DNA from: Pichia kudriavzevii
Taxonomy: Eukaryota; Ascomycota; Pichiomycetes; Pichiales; Pichiaceae
Direction of reading: 5' to 3'
Assembly: GCF_003054445.1 (NCBI RefSeq)
Contig: NC_042506.1
Span: 2,425,501 to 2,489,500, forward strand
DNA length: 64,000 nucleotides
Shown here: one piece after another, positions 39,043-47,859 of the stretch
Position numbering within the stretch: position 1 is the first letter of the stretch
How the letters are laid out: each line of letters starts with the position of its first letter
Notes under the pieces: model-generated
The model's database searches: none
The model's input: only the letters and a program-made list of their open reading frames with translations
What the model was told of the DNA's origin: nothing
Translations under genes and position numbers: made by a program

Positions 39043-39520
39043 TTGGCAATTAGGGAGCACCTTGATTATAATTAGAGAACACCAGACAGGCAAAAGGATT
39101 ATATAGAATAAAATAATCATGAGGAGAAGCTGCCTTAATTGAAGCGAACAAATTTATACTATTTGGTGTGTCGTTTTTTTTTTGGGGGGGGAGAGACGTG
39201 TACTTAATAAGTTTCGTTTAAGTTGGTATTCTTTTCTTTGCATAGATTACCATCAAACTTGGCTACTAGAAACAAATAAGAAGAGGAATAGTACACCTTC
39301 TTTCCAAGAAGACCTCTATAGAGTTACACTCATTTCGTTAAACTTCTTCAATAAAATCTACTCACTCTTTTGCATGTGTTGTATTTGTTTCACCTTCTTG
39401 AATCTATAAATAAACACAAATCCATTTAATTACAAAAAGTATTCTCTATTCAAGACAATTACCAGAGAGAAGTAGGTCTAACATTACTTTTATATATCTA
39501 AGATAAAGCTGCATATTGTG
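39043..39520. promoter_or_regulatory. Divergent promoter UBP9/SKT5-like
   Basis: This 478-bp region separates divergent starts. TATAAATA at 39405-39412 lies ~110 bp before the SKT5-like ATG. A T-run followed by a G-run is at about 39173-39190. No gene is seen. Confidence 0.5.
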
Positions 39521-41551
39521 ATGTCTCATCCATATAGGACACATCTAAACAACAGTATTGGAGATGACATTTCACGTTCCAAGTCGCCACTAAATCTAGA
39601 TCGGTTATCTGATTCTGGCAGTATCAATCCCCACCAAGTGTTATCGAATAAACAGACCACTGCAAACATAAAAAAACCTCATCCTTTTTTGCAGCACTTA
39701 CCACAAGAAGTTTCCAAATCCTTAGAGTCGTTGCATTTAACGTCCTCTAAACAGGGCTCCTTCGAGTCAACATCTAACAATAATTTTCCCTCGAGTGGTT
39801 CGACGACATCAAATAACTCAACCCATTCTCTAAATACCCATTCAAACCAAAATTCAGTAACTCAACTGAGTAGCATACGTGAAATGCTCAGTGACAATTC
39901 TTCCAAACTTTCTCAAAATTCGTCCAAAAGTTTAATAGCTTCTAAATCAACACAAGATTCTTCGTTATCAAAGTTCAATCGTAATGAGACTCACAATGCT
40001 AATCTCAAACTACCAGAAGTTTCTCTCAACCAAGATGATGAGATTTGCTTGTCTTCCTCCGAAAATATTGTGAAGGAAAAACTTGTGGAACGTATCCCGA
40101 AAAACATAAAAAAGCCTGTTAAATCGATTCTGAAAAATTCATCAAAATCACCTTCACCTTCTTCCTCTATTCTTTCATCTGCTAGTAACCACAACCACAT
40201 AAAAGATAATGTCAACAAAATTCAAATTACTAATAAAACTGATGATACCAATAACTGTAATGATAAGGATAAACAAAATCTTCTTAACACTCTACAGAAC
40301 ACTGGTATCGAGGATCGGTTGCCGTTACCTGACAAATCACACTTGAAGATTTCCAATCCCTTAGGCAATGAAGCAAAAGACACTTTCCTTCCTCATTTGC
40401 ACGAAAGGACAAGATCGACCGCAAACTTGATTCATCCCGTTCTTAATTCTCAGGTCAAACCAATTCAGCAGCTGACCGAAGAGGGCACCAGCCAGGAAAG
40501 GGATGTTATACCGAACTCATTATCAACTACTACGGTTAATCTCTTACCTTTAGAGAGATCCATCGATCTATATAGACAAAATGCCAGGAAGATGAAGAAT
40601 AATCCCGAAGTTTTATTTTCGTTTGCACAAGTTCTGATTATGACATCACTATCAAAAAGAACTGAAAATCCTTTGTCTGACAAGGAAAAACAGAAGCTAT
40701 TAGATGAAGCGTGTACTGCTTTGAAAAGGGCAGCCAAACTCGGCTATATTGAAGCACAATATTATTTGGGTGATGCATATTCTGTCGGCTTATTCAATAA
40801 AGGTAAGCCTGAATTGGGTAAGTCTTTAACATACTTTGAAACTGCAGGTAAGTCCAAACATGCTGAGAGTGCTTATAGAACAGCCATTTGTTACAAGAAA
40901 GGTTGGGGTTGCACAAGAGATGCACGTAAGGTTGTGAAATTTCTAGAGATTGCGGCAATGAATAATCATCCTGTTGCAATGATGGAATATGGTATATACG
41001 CATTTCATGGACTGATGGGCTTTCCTGAAGATGTCAATACAAAAAAATCCGGTATTAGTTGGTTAAGAAGAGCAACCGAATGTGCAACTGAACTTAGTTG
41101 CGGGGCCCCATATGAACTGGCATTAATTCACATCAACGGTTTTAAAGATATTGTCATTAAAGATACAAACTATGCGGTTAGGTTATTATTTCAAGCTTCT
41201 AACCTGGGGCATGCCAAATCAGCTGCTTTATTGGGCAAGTTCTATGAGATTGGTGACATTGTTGAGCCAAATGCAGATTTATCCATTCATTTTTATAATA
41301 TAGCCGCAAGTTTAGGTGATGTAGATGGTATGATGGGGTTATGTTCGTGGTATTTTGTTGGAACAGACCATTTGGAACAAGATTATGATGAAGCATTTGC
41401 ATGGGCTAAACGTGCTGCAGAAAGCCATAAGTATAAAAAGGCGATGCTGCTACTTGAAAAGTTTTATGCGAAAGGTATAGGGTGTGATGTTGATATGGCT
41501 AAATCTAAATATTGGGGTGATTTGGCAAAGGAAAAAGAGAAAAAGAAATGA
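39521..41551 (+). CDS. SKT5: Sel1-repeat chitin synthase activator, Skt5/Shc1 family
   Basis: Skt5 (Chs4) activates chitin synthase III and anchors it to bud-neck septins. The N-terminal ~340 residues are Ser/Asn-rich and low complexity. The C-terminal half is a row of Sel1-like repeats beginning at IDLYRQNARKM (about 347) with units such as AQYYLGDAYSVGLF, SAYRTAICYKKGWGC and AAALLGKFYEIGD-like turns. I start at the ATG at 39521; the longer frame begins with GTG. The protein ends in EKEKKK, so the C-terminal CAAX prenylation box of S. cerevisiae Skt5 is absent. Another Sel1 protein such as Dsf2 is possible, but the neighbours (UBP9/13, PRS2/4) favour Skt5/Shc1. Confidence 0.75.
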   Translation: MSHPYRTHLNNSIGDDISRSKSPLNLDRLSDSGSINPHQVLSNKQTTANIKKPHPFLQHLPQEVSKSLESLHLTSSKQGSFESTSNNNFPSSGSTTSNNSTHSLNTHSNQNSVTQLSSIREMLSDNSSKLSQNSSKSLIASKSTQDSSLSKFNRNETHNANLKLPEVSLNQDDEICLSSSENIVKEKLVERIPKNIKKPVKSILKNSSKSPSPSSSILSSASNHNHIKDNVNKIQITNKTDDTNNCNDKDKQNLLNTLQNTGIEDRLPLPDKSHLKISNPLGNEAKDTFLPHLHERTRSTANLIHPVLNSQVKPIQQLTEEGTSQERDVIPNSLSTTTVNLLPLERSIDLYRQNARKMKNNPEVLFSFAQVLIMTSLSKRTENPLSDKEKQKLLDEACTALKRAAKLGYIEAQYYLGDAYSVGLFNKGKPELGKSLTYFETAGKSKHAESAYRTAICYKKGWGCTRDARKVVKFLEIAAMNNHPVAMMEYGIYAFHGLMGFPEDVNTKKSGISWLRRATECATELSCGAPYELALIHINGFKDIVIKDTNYAVRLLFQASNLGHAKSAALLGKFYEIGDIVEPNADLSIHFYNIAASLGDVDGMMGLCSWYFVGTDHLEQDYDEAFAWAKRAAESHKYKKAMLLLEKFYAKGIGCDVDMAKSKYWGDLAKEKEKKK

Positions 41552-41704
41552 TTTTTTGATAGAAACGACAGATCTGTAGCATCAGATACAAATAAGTGAA
41601 AGATAATGAAGACGGTATATATGAGGAGATTCTATATATATATTACATACAAAAGTTTAATTAATTGAAATATAAATGAAAAGTGACATTGCACTACTTG
41701 TTGT

Positions 41705-42712
41705 TCAAACAACAACATTATTAAAAAGATAGGAGATCGATTCTCCGTTATGCAATCTTCTAATAGCTTCTGCTAGGATAGGACTTATATCCAGAATTTC
41801 CAAAATAGGGCATGCTTTAACATGTTCGCTTAAAGGCATAGAATTTGTGCATATGATCTTTTTTAATGAACTGTTGTTCAATTTATCAATTGCAGTACCA
41901 CTAAATATACCATGTGTGACAATAGCAATAACTTCCTTTGCACCTTCTTCTAAGAGAATGTCAGAAGCTTTACACAAAGTACCACAAGTGTCGGCCATAT
42001 CATCGACTAAAATACAGCACTTATCTTTAACATCACCTACTAACACCATTCTACTAACCTCGTTGGCCTTGGCACGCTCTTTATGAATCAATGCAAATTG
42101 TGTATCCAACTTATCAGCCAACGAAGCAACTCTCTTAGCACCTCCGGCGTCTGGAGAAACCATCATTATATCAGCAGTGACTTTGTAGGTATCTTTAATC
42201 CATTTAAGAACAATTGGTTCAGCATATAGATTATCAACAGGTATACTGAAAAAACCTTGTATTTGAGAAGCATGCAAATCCATCGTGATGACATGGTTAC
42301 AGCCAGCAGTAGTCAAGAGATTGGCAATCAACTTAGCACTGATTGGGACTCTGCTCTTATCCTTTCTATCTTGTCTTGCATAGGGAAAGTTAGGAATAAC
42401 AGCTGTGATATTCCTAGCAGATGCTTGGGTACATGCATGGATCATCATTAACAACTCCATCAAGTAATCATTCAATTTCTCAAAACCACCGCATCCAGTT
42501 TGTACAATGTATACATCTTCATCTCTTACCGAATCTTGGATAACAACAGCGCTTTCATTATTGTCGAATTGGATAGCTTCGATATTCGAAAGTGGTGTCT
42601 TCAACCTTTGGCATATAGCCAGAGCTAATTCAGGATGCGAATTTGCCGCTAAAACCTTTATGTTATTTTTTAGCTCTTTAGTAGACATGTTTTGATCTGA
42701 TATTACAGGCAT
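41705..42712 (-). CDS. PRS2: Ribose-phosphate pyrophosphokinase, Prs2/Prs4 type
   Basis: This is a subunit of PRPP synthetase, which makes 5-phosphoribosyl-1-pyrophosphate for purine, pyrimidine, His, Trp and NAD synthesis. The 335-residue protein has [13 protein letters not shown], the HASQIQGFF motif, the catalytic loop SPDAGGAKR and the PRPP-binding site [11 protein letters not shown]. It ends in [10 protein letters not shown], as do Prs2-4. It lacks the long insertions of Prs1 and Prs5. Position next to UBC6 and near UBP9/13 matches PRS2 (and its duplicate PRS4). An ATG at 42688 is an equally possible start. The N-terminal [18 protein letters not shown] departs from the usual glycine-rich version. 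Confidence 0.88.
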   Translation of the reverse strand: MPVISDQNMSTKELKNNIKVLAANSHPELALAICQRLKTPLSNIEAIQFDNNESAVVIQDSVRDEDVYIVQTGCGGFEKLNDYLMELLMMIHACTQASARNITAVIPNFPYARQDRKDKSRVPISAKLIANLLTTAGCNHVITMDLHASQIQGFFSIPVDNLYAEPIVLKWIKDTYKVTADIMMVSPDAGGAKRVASLADKLDTQFALIHKERAKANEVSRMVLVGDVKDKCCILVDDMADTCGTLCKASDILLEEGAKEVIAIVTHGIFSGTAIDKLNNSSLKKIICTNSMPLSEHVKACPILEILDISPILAEAIRRLHNGESISYLFNNVVV

Positions 42713-43022
42713 CCGAATGCACTGAGGTGATTCATGAAAATCGTTCTTATTGTTTCCTTACCAAATTGCTTCATTTGTTACCCCAGACGTGAAAACTGAT
42801 AACAATTTGAAAAAAAAAAAAAAAAAAAAAAAAAAAGAAAAAAATCAAAAAGAATTTTTTTTTAAAAAGATATCTCCATCCGTGCACCCTCTTTTTGCAA
42901 ACTGTTAGGGTAACATGAATCGAAAGGTATACGTATCAGGTAAAGTTCAAATATACCTCATGGCTTCAAGTGTTCTTGAAACAAGAACTTGCAACTAGCA
43001 AGAGCTAAACGCCTATTGGAAC
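42713..43022. promoter_or_regulatory. Divergent promoter PRS2/UBC6 with A-tract
   Basis: This 310-bp region includes a run of 27 A at 42810-42836. Further A and T tracts follow to about 42865. Such poly(dA:dT) tracts keep yeast promoters free of nucleosomes. No gene is seen. Confidence 0.5.
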
Positions 43023-43796
43023 ATGTCTACACAAGCATATAAAAGACTCAACAAGGAGTATAAACAGATACAAGCTAATCCGCCACCTTTTATTATTGCC
43101 AGACCTTCTGAGTCCAATATTTTAGATTGGCATTACATCATCACTGGGCCTCCAGGAACCCCGTATGAAGGTGGGCAGTATCATGGGCGTGTCACATTTC
43201 CTAGTGATTATCCCTTCAAGCCTCCTAGGATTAAGATGTGTACGCCATCGGGAAGATTTGAAATCAATACCAGGTTGTGTCTGAGTATGTCTGACTTCCA
43301 TGAGGAATCATGGAATCCGTCATGGTCGGTAGCTACTATCATCACTGGGTTGTTATCCTTCATGACTGGAGATGAGAGTACCACCGGAAGTATTGTCACA
43401 AGTAAACAAACAAAGGTCCAACTGGCTTTGAAGTCTAAAGAGTTCAATACATACTCTAATCCACCATTTAAGGAAGTTTTCCCGGATGTATGGGAGCAAA
43501 ATTTGAAGGATCTCCAAGCAATGAAGGAAGCTGTGAAACCGAGCCAGAAGCAATCCGAATCCACGGCTGATATTAAAGGGGCAGATAGCAAAACGCAAGT
43601 AGTTAATAGCTGTGACGAAATAGAAGATCCCGAGGACAAGATCCGTGCAGAAATGCTCAAATCAAAGGGTGCCGAAAGTGGCGATGCAAAAAAGGGTGGA
43701 AAGAAACCAGTGAAAGAAGATGGCATTAGTTCACTGAAATTGATGGCTTTCATCATTTTCGTTGCCATTGTAGTCAAATCCTGTGGATTCATCTAG
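43023..43796 (+). CDS. UBC6: ER ubiquitin-conjugating enzyme Ubc6
   Basis: Ubc6 is the tail-anchored E2 enzyme of ER-associated degradation, working with Doa10 at the ER and inner nuclear membrane. The E2 fold fills residues 5-160 (YKQIQANPPPF, DWHYIITGPPGTPYEGG, FKPPRIKMCTPSGRF). The catalytic Cys is C86 in NTRLCLSM, followed by DFHEESWNPSWSV, typical of the Ubc6/Ube2J class. A charged linker leads to a C-terminal transmembrane anchor at about 239-256 (LKLMAFIIFVAIVVKS). Length is 257 residues (S. cerevisiae 250). Confidence 0.96.
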   Translation: MSTQAYKRLNKEYKQIQANPPPFIIARPSESNILDWHYIITGPPGTPYEGGQYHGRVTFPSDYPFKPPRIKMCTPSGRFEINTRLCLSMSDFHEESWNPSWSVATIITGLLSFMTGDESTTGSIVTSKQTKVQLALKSKEFNTYSNPPFKEVFPDVWEQNLKDLQAMKEAVKPSQKQSESTADIKGADSKTQVVNSCDEIEDPEDKIRAEMLKSKGAESGDAKKGGKKPVKEDGISSLKLMAFIIFVAIVVKSCGFI

Positions 43797-43943
43797 CACT
43801 AAAGTTAATATAGACTGTATAACGATGGCAATAATGCGTATGATTAAGATTGGTATGATATAAGAATAAAAATTCATGAGATGCAAGTTCTGGGTTTCCA
43901 ATAGACATATACTATCCAGTGAAAAGAGTCTAATTTCTGTGGA

Positions 43944-44162
43944 TCAGATCTGGTCTAAATATTCCTGCAAATCAGATTCATCAAAAATAATTTCTGTCAT
44001 AAGAGAACAAGAAGGACAAACAGCAATGTTTTCACCTTCTTGCATATCATAGATCGAAATTTGAAATCTATCACCACAAGGACATGGGTATGTGAATAGT
44101 TGTGTAGCTGGATCAAAAGTGAAATCCTCTATTTCAATCTGATCGTAAATAGTCTCGGACAT
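43944..44162 (-). CDS. KTI11: CSL zinc-finger protein Kti11 (Dph3)
   Basis: Kti11/Dph3 is a small zinc/iron protein that donates electrons in diphthamide synthesis and supports Elongator-dependent tRNA wobble modification. The 72 residues contain the CSL zinc finger: CPCGDRF with the first two Cys, then VCPSCSLM with the second pair. YDQIEIEDFTFDP at the N-terminus is diagnostic. It faces RPS8 divergently, as KTI11 and RPS8A do in S. cerevisiae. Confidence 0.97.
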   Translation of the reverse strand: MSETIYDQIEIEDFTFDPATQLFTYPCPCGDRFQISIYDMQEGENIAVCPSCSLMTEIIFDESDLQEYLDQI

Positions 44163-45145
44163 GCTATATCACCAGGCAATTTATCTTCAATGAAACGTTT
44201 AAGAGGTTGATACAAACACCGACTCACACTTGACTGAAAAATTTAAAATTGTATTAAACTATGTATAAAATTTATCTTTACCAATTACTGGAAAAAAAAA
44301 GAAAAAGAAATGAACAAAAAAATAAAGTTTAATTTCTTTGTTGCATCAGCCACAAATTAAGTATGCACATGCGCCACGCATCACGTGCTGCAGATTTCAG
44401 TTCGCCCTTTTTTTTTTTTCTTTCCTGTACCCTCTACTTGAACACGTGAGTATATTAGTGACTGTTTTTTTGGCAGGCACTTTGTGTGGTGCGCGGGTGT
44501 GTATTGCCCTCATCACTTTTTTTCAATTTCATTTCCCAGCTTGACACAGCGAGGGGGTTACCCTTTCCGGCTGGAGGGGAGTCTCCATTCTCACTGTGAA
44601 TCCAGGAGAGAGGGATAGTGTTGGTTTCTCCTAAGAATGAAAGATTTCAAAATCGTCAAGGAGAAATATTCACCAAGTCCTTTTTTTTGGATCTCTCTTA
44701 ACCACACAATAATGTATGTATATACCAGCACATATGGATTAGACCACTGAAATGAAACGGAACATTTTGTCTATGAACAGAGAGTGAACAAAATATCGAA
44801 AATTAGTGTCAACATTTAGGCTTGTTTTGAAAGTAAGAAATTTCTACATTATAGCACATGAAGTCTGAACATTAATACCAAGAACCTGATACTTCAGTTT
44901 TTACCTTTAATTCAAGATGGAGAGGTATTTGAGATAGAATGAGGTGCAAAGGTTCATTTGTTATTTTTGGTGAAAAGATTTTTCTTTATTAATTATAATT
45001 AGTGAGAACATTAAATTGGACTACAACACACTCTCTCTAAGAATGAAACTCTTTTTGTGGCAGTTTACGTATATTTCATTTTAGTTTTCCCCTTCTGTGG
45101 ACAATTTACTAACCTTTAATATCCTAATTGTTTTTCACAGTCATC
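44163..45145. promoter_or_regulatory. Divergent KTI11/RPS8 promoter and RPS8 5' UTR
   Basis: The region holds two CACGTG boxes (44382-44387 and 44443-44448). Cbf1-type factors bind this motif, and it recurs in ribosomal protein promoters of some non-Saccharomyces yeasts. A T13 tract lies between them. The right half is the RPS8 5'-UTR intron, listed separately. I looked through the intron for box C/D signatures and saw none that were convincing. Confidence 0.5.
44714..45140 (+). other. RPS8: RPS8 5'-UTR intron (about 427 nt)
   Basis: A canonical 5' splice site GTATGT begins at 44714. TACTAAC lies at 45107-45113, and the pyrimidine-rich 3' site TTTTTCACAG ends at 45140, five bases before the RPS8 ATG. 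The 3' half is certain in form. The 5' site is the best GTATGT upstream but not the only GT, so the exact length is an inference. Confidence 0.72.
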
Positions 45146-45745
45146 ATGGGTATTTCAAGAGATTCTCGTCACAAGAGAGCAGCCACTGGTGCAAAGAGAG
45201 CACAATTCAGAAAGAAGCGGAAGTTCGAGTTAGGTAGACAAGGTGCTAACACCAAGATTGGTCCAAAGAGAATTCACTCTGTCAGAACTAGAGGTGGTAA
45301 CCAAAAGTTCAGAGCAATCAGAATTGAAACCGGTAACTTCTCTTGGGCTTCTGAGGGTGTTTCTAGAAAGACCAGAATTAACGTTGTCGTCTACCACCCA
45401 TCCAATAACGAATTAGTTAGAACCAACACTTTAACTAAGTCTGCTATTGTCCAAATTGATGCAACTCCATTCAAGCAATACTACGAATCCCACTACGGTT
45501 TAGTCCTTGGTAAGAAGGGTGCAGTTGAAGCTGATGAAGTCAAGAGATCCAAGTCTGTTCAAAAGAAGTTAGCTGCTAGAGCAGAAGAATCCAAGATTGA
45601 ACCAGCTGTTGCAGCTCAATTCGCTTCAGGTAAATTATATGCTGCTATCTCCTCTAGACCAGGTCAATCCGGTAGATGTGATGGTTACATTTTAGAAGGT
45701 GAAGAATTAGCATTCTACTTAAGAAGATTAACTGCTAAGAAATAA
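45146..45745 (+). CDS. RPS8: 40S ribosomal protein S8 (eS8)
   Basis: eS8 is a small-subunit ribosomal protein of 199 residues here (S. cerevisiae 200). It starts [20 protein letters not shown], the invariant eukaryotic N-terminus. [20 protein letters not shown] and the C-terminal [19 protein letters not shown] are also diagnostic. Codon use is strongly biased to the favoured yeast set (GGT, AGA, AAG, TTA), as expected for high expression. The open frame extends 18 bp upstream only because it reads back into the intron; the start is the ATG at 45146. Confidence 0.98.
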   Translation: MGISRDSRHKRAATGAKRAQFRKKRKFELGRQGANTKIGPKRIHSVRTRGGNQKFRAIRIETGNFSWASEGVSRKTRINVVVYHPSNNELVRTNTLTKSAIVQIDATPFKQYYESHYGLVLGKKGAVEADEVKRSKSVQKKLAARAEESKIEPAVAAQFASGKLYAAISSRPGQSGRCDGYILEGEELAFYLRRLTAKK

Positions 45746-46440
45746 GTTATTTCTATTATATAAATCATAACCTTATAATATAATATCTGAAATTTGTATA
45801 TCTTTGCTTTATGCGCAATTACATTTAAAACTACTCCTATAATCACATAATTGAGATGCCGATCAAACAGTATACCTCTGTTAAGCTACCACTGACCGAC
45901 CACTTATTATCTCAACACTTCTACAATTATCAAGCAAAATATTTAGAGCTTTATCAGAAACTAATCTCTTACTAGATTTAGAGCATAAAAGATAGGTTGA
46001 TTTTACAAATAGGTTTACAAGTATTCCTAGAAAAGATGTTCCAAATCAGAAGGAAGGCAACAATTAGTTTCTCTGCATATTCAAAGAATCAGTACAGGTC
46101 TGTGTTAATTGTGTTCATCATATATAAAACATCTTTAGGAAATAAACATCAAATTGGATGCATACACCTGTATACAACTGGTTTGATTTTGGTTGTTGGA
46201 CGAGACCAAGTAGATAAAAAAACCTTGGATTAACCGACAAAAAGGGTGGATTCATGGCTTTTTTTATAGTTCAAACCAAATTGTCGCACATAAATAAATT
46301 GAAAAACAGAAAAGAATCAAAAGAGGGTTTTTTTTCCCTTCAAATATACAAATTCAACATTCAGACTTATAGTAGTGTGAAGATATAAAGGATTAAATGA
46401 TGTTATAAAGAATGTGATAGTTTTAAAGAAAAACTGGTGT
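45746..46440. other. Intergenic region between convergent RPS8 and ERG25
   Basis: This 695-bp interval holds the two 3' flanks. It is A/T-rich with no open frame worth calling (an open stretch at 45997-46233 matches nothing and lacks coding bias). TATATAAATCATAACC just after RPS8 may help 3'-end formation. Confidence 0.5.
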
Positions 46441-47475
46441 CTAGTTGTTTTTCTTTGCGGCTTTTTCTGCCTTAGTCTTGCTTGCTTTTTCTCTAGTTTG
46501 CTTTGCAGTTTGGCCAGCTTCTGTATCTAAGAAGTAATCCCAGACTCTAAAGGATGATGCATAGTTGCCAATGAAATGATGATGATGCTCATCGTGATGA
46601 TCTGCACCTGCCCATAGTGGGAAGAAATGATGCAATGAGATTGGGAATTCATAACCAGAATGTGCATCAATAGCCTGAAATAGTCTTAGAGTGATCCAGA
46701 TACAAATGGTAAATAAATGCAAGTTTCTTGTGAAGTAACACCAAACGATTGGAATACCAACAGTACCAAAACCTAGTAGCATAACCTCAATAGGATGTGC
46801 ATATTCAGCTGCTAGACCGAACGGTGCAGCATATCTATGATGTTGTTTATGGATAATTTTATAAAAGACACCGTAATGAATACCCCTATGGAACCAGTAA
46901 TGCCATGCGTCTTCAAGGAAAAAGAACACTGTAATTTGCACTGCAATTGTCTTCCATGATGGGAACGGAACGTCGTAAGAGACACCAATTCTCTCACAGA
47001 TTGGATGGAAAAACCAAATTGGAAGTGCTTCAACAAAAAAGTGAGATTTCAGAACAGACTTAGTACATTCCCATTGTTCCTTATTGCTTGGGTAATTGTT
47101 TGGTTGGATCTTGTATTTCTTGAAGTATGGGGTTCTGTCAATAATGAACCAAGGAATACATCTTCCAAAATACATAAATTCGTGTAATAGAAAGAACAGC
47201 AAACCTGTTGCTAAAATGTCATTCTTCATATAAAGATAGTATGCAGCCCATACTCTTTCCATAAAGTTCAAGCCTTCTAATCCTTTCAACGATTGATAAG
47301 CATTTGCAAACGTTTCCGAAGAGGGAACGGTAGTAATGTTTCCTAAGACTCTTTTTAATAGAATGGAAAAATAAAAATGTTAGTATTTTTTTTTCAATCT
47401 TCATGTCAAAGTGCATACGGCATCTGATTTAAAGAACAGACTGTTGCCTAAATAATATTGAACATACTGACTCAT
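46441..47475 (-). CDS. ERG25: C-4 methylsterol oxidase Erg25, spliced
   Basis: Erg25 is the ER di-iron oxidase that starts removal of the two C-4 methyl groups in ergosterol synthesis, with Erg26, Erg27 and Erg28. The protein shows the fatty-acid-hydroxylase histidine boxes HRGIHYG/HKQHH and [10 protein letters not shown] plus several hydrophobic segments. The main open frame lacks an ATG matching the family N-terminus. An intron at 47351-47467 joins an 8-nt exon (ATGAGTCA, 47475-47468) to it, giving [17 protein letters not shown] and a total of 305 residues (S. cerevisiae 309, starting MSAVFNNATL). The Lys-rich end [10 protein letters not shown] fits an ER-retrieval signal. ADE6 is also its neighbour in S. 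cerevisiae. Confidence 0.9.
47351..47467 (-). other. ERG25: ERG25 intron (117 nt)
   Basis: The 5' site GTATGT starts at 47467 and the branchpoint TACTAAC occupies 47385-47379. The first AG after the branchpoint, AAAAAG ending at 47351, restores frame with exon 1. A later TTAG (ending at 47343) would break the frame from this exon. A second candidate donor, GTATGC at 47418, after an ATG at 47423, also keeps frame (MPVLGNIT) but is a weaker site. Confidence 0.75.
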
Positions 47476-47859
47476 TAAAAGATCGTTTTAACCGGGGAAA
47501 TCACTTATAGGAAGGAAATCAGACCACAAAAGAAAGCCATGGTTGTTGATACATTATCAAACAAAATATACTGCACCTTGGAAATTCCGCGTCAAGGTTA
47601 AACGAAAGATACGAGCGGAACGAGCTAATTGCAAAGTTGCTGAAAAATTTTTTTTTCTCATTTTGTCATCTTTAATTTACCCAACAGTCAAATTTGTGAG
47701 CCACGACATCTAAAACTAAAAACAAGAACAAAAACAAAAAAAAAAAATAGTTGAACTAGTAAATTATAGATATAAAGAAAAATACAAGGCGTCTCTTTAA
47801 CGTAGTTCATTTATTTGGTGTGGAAATAAGAGTCAAAAATATGTAAAGAAAAGAAAAAT
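47476..47859. promoter_or_regulatory. ERG25 promoter / ADE6 3' flank
   Basis: This 384-bp region is upstream of ERG25. TAAACGA at 47599-47605 reads TCGTTTA on the ERG25 strand, similar to the Upc2 sterol/anaerobic response core (TCGTATA or TCGTTYAG), ~125 bp before the start. A TCGTTTTA lies at about 47483. Poly-A/T tracts lie at about 47647-47655 and 47733-47748. Function is inferred from motif likeness only. Confidence 0.35.

Noticed and set aside
45997-46233. 78-codon frame downstream of RPS8
   Set aside because: It lacks the codon bias and any recognisable motif; it lies in a convergent 3' flank.
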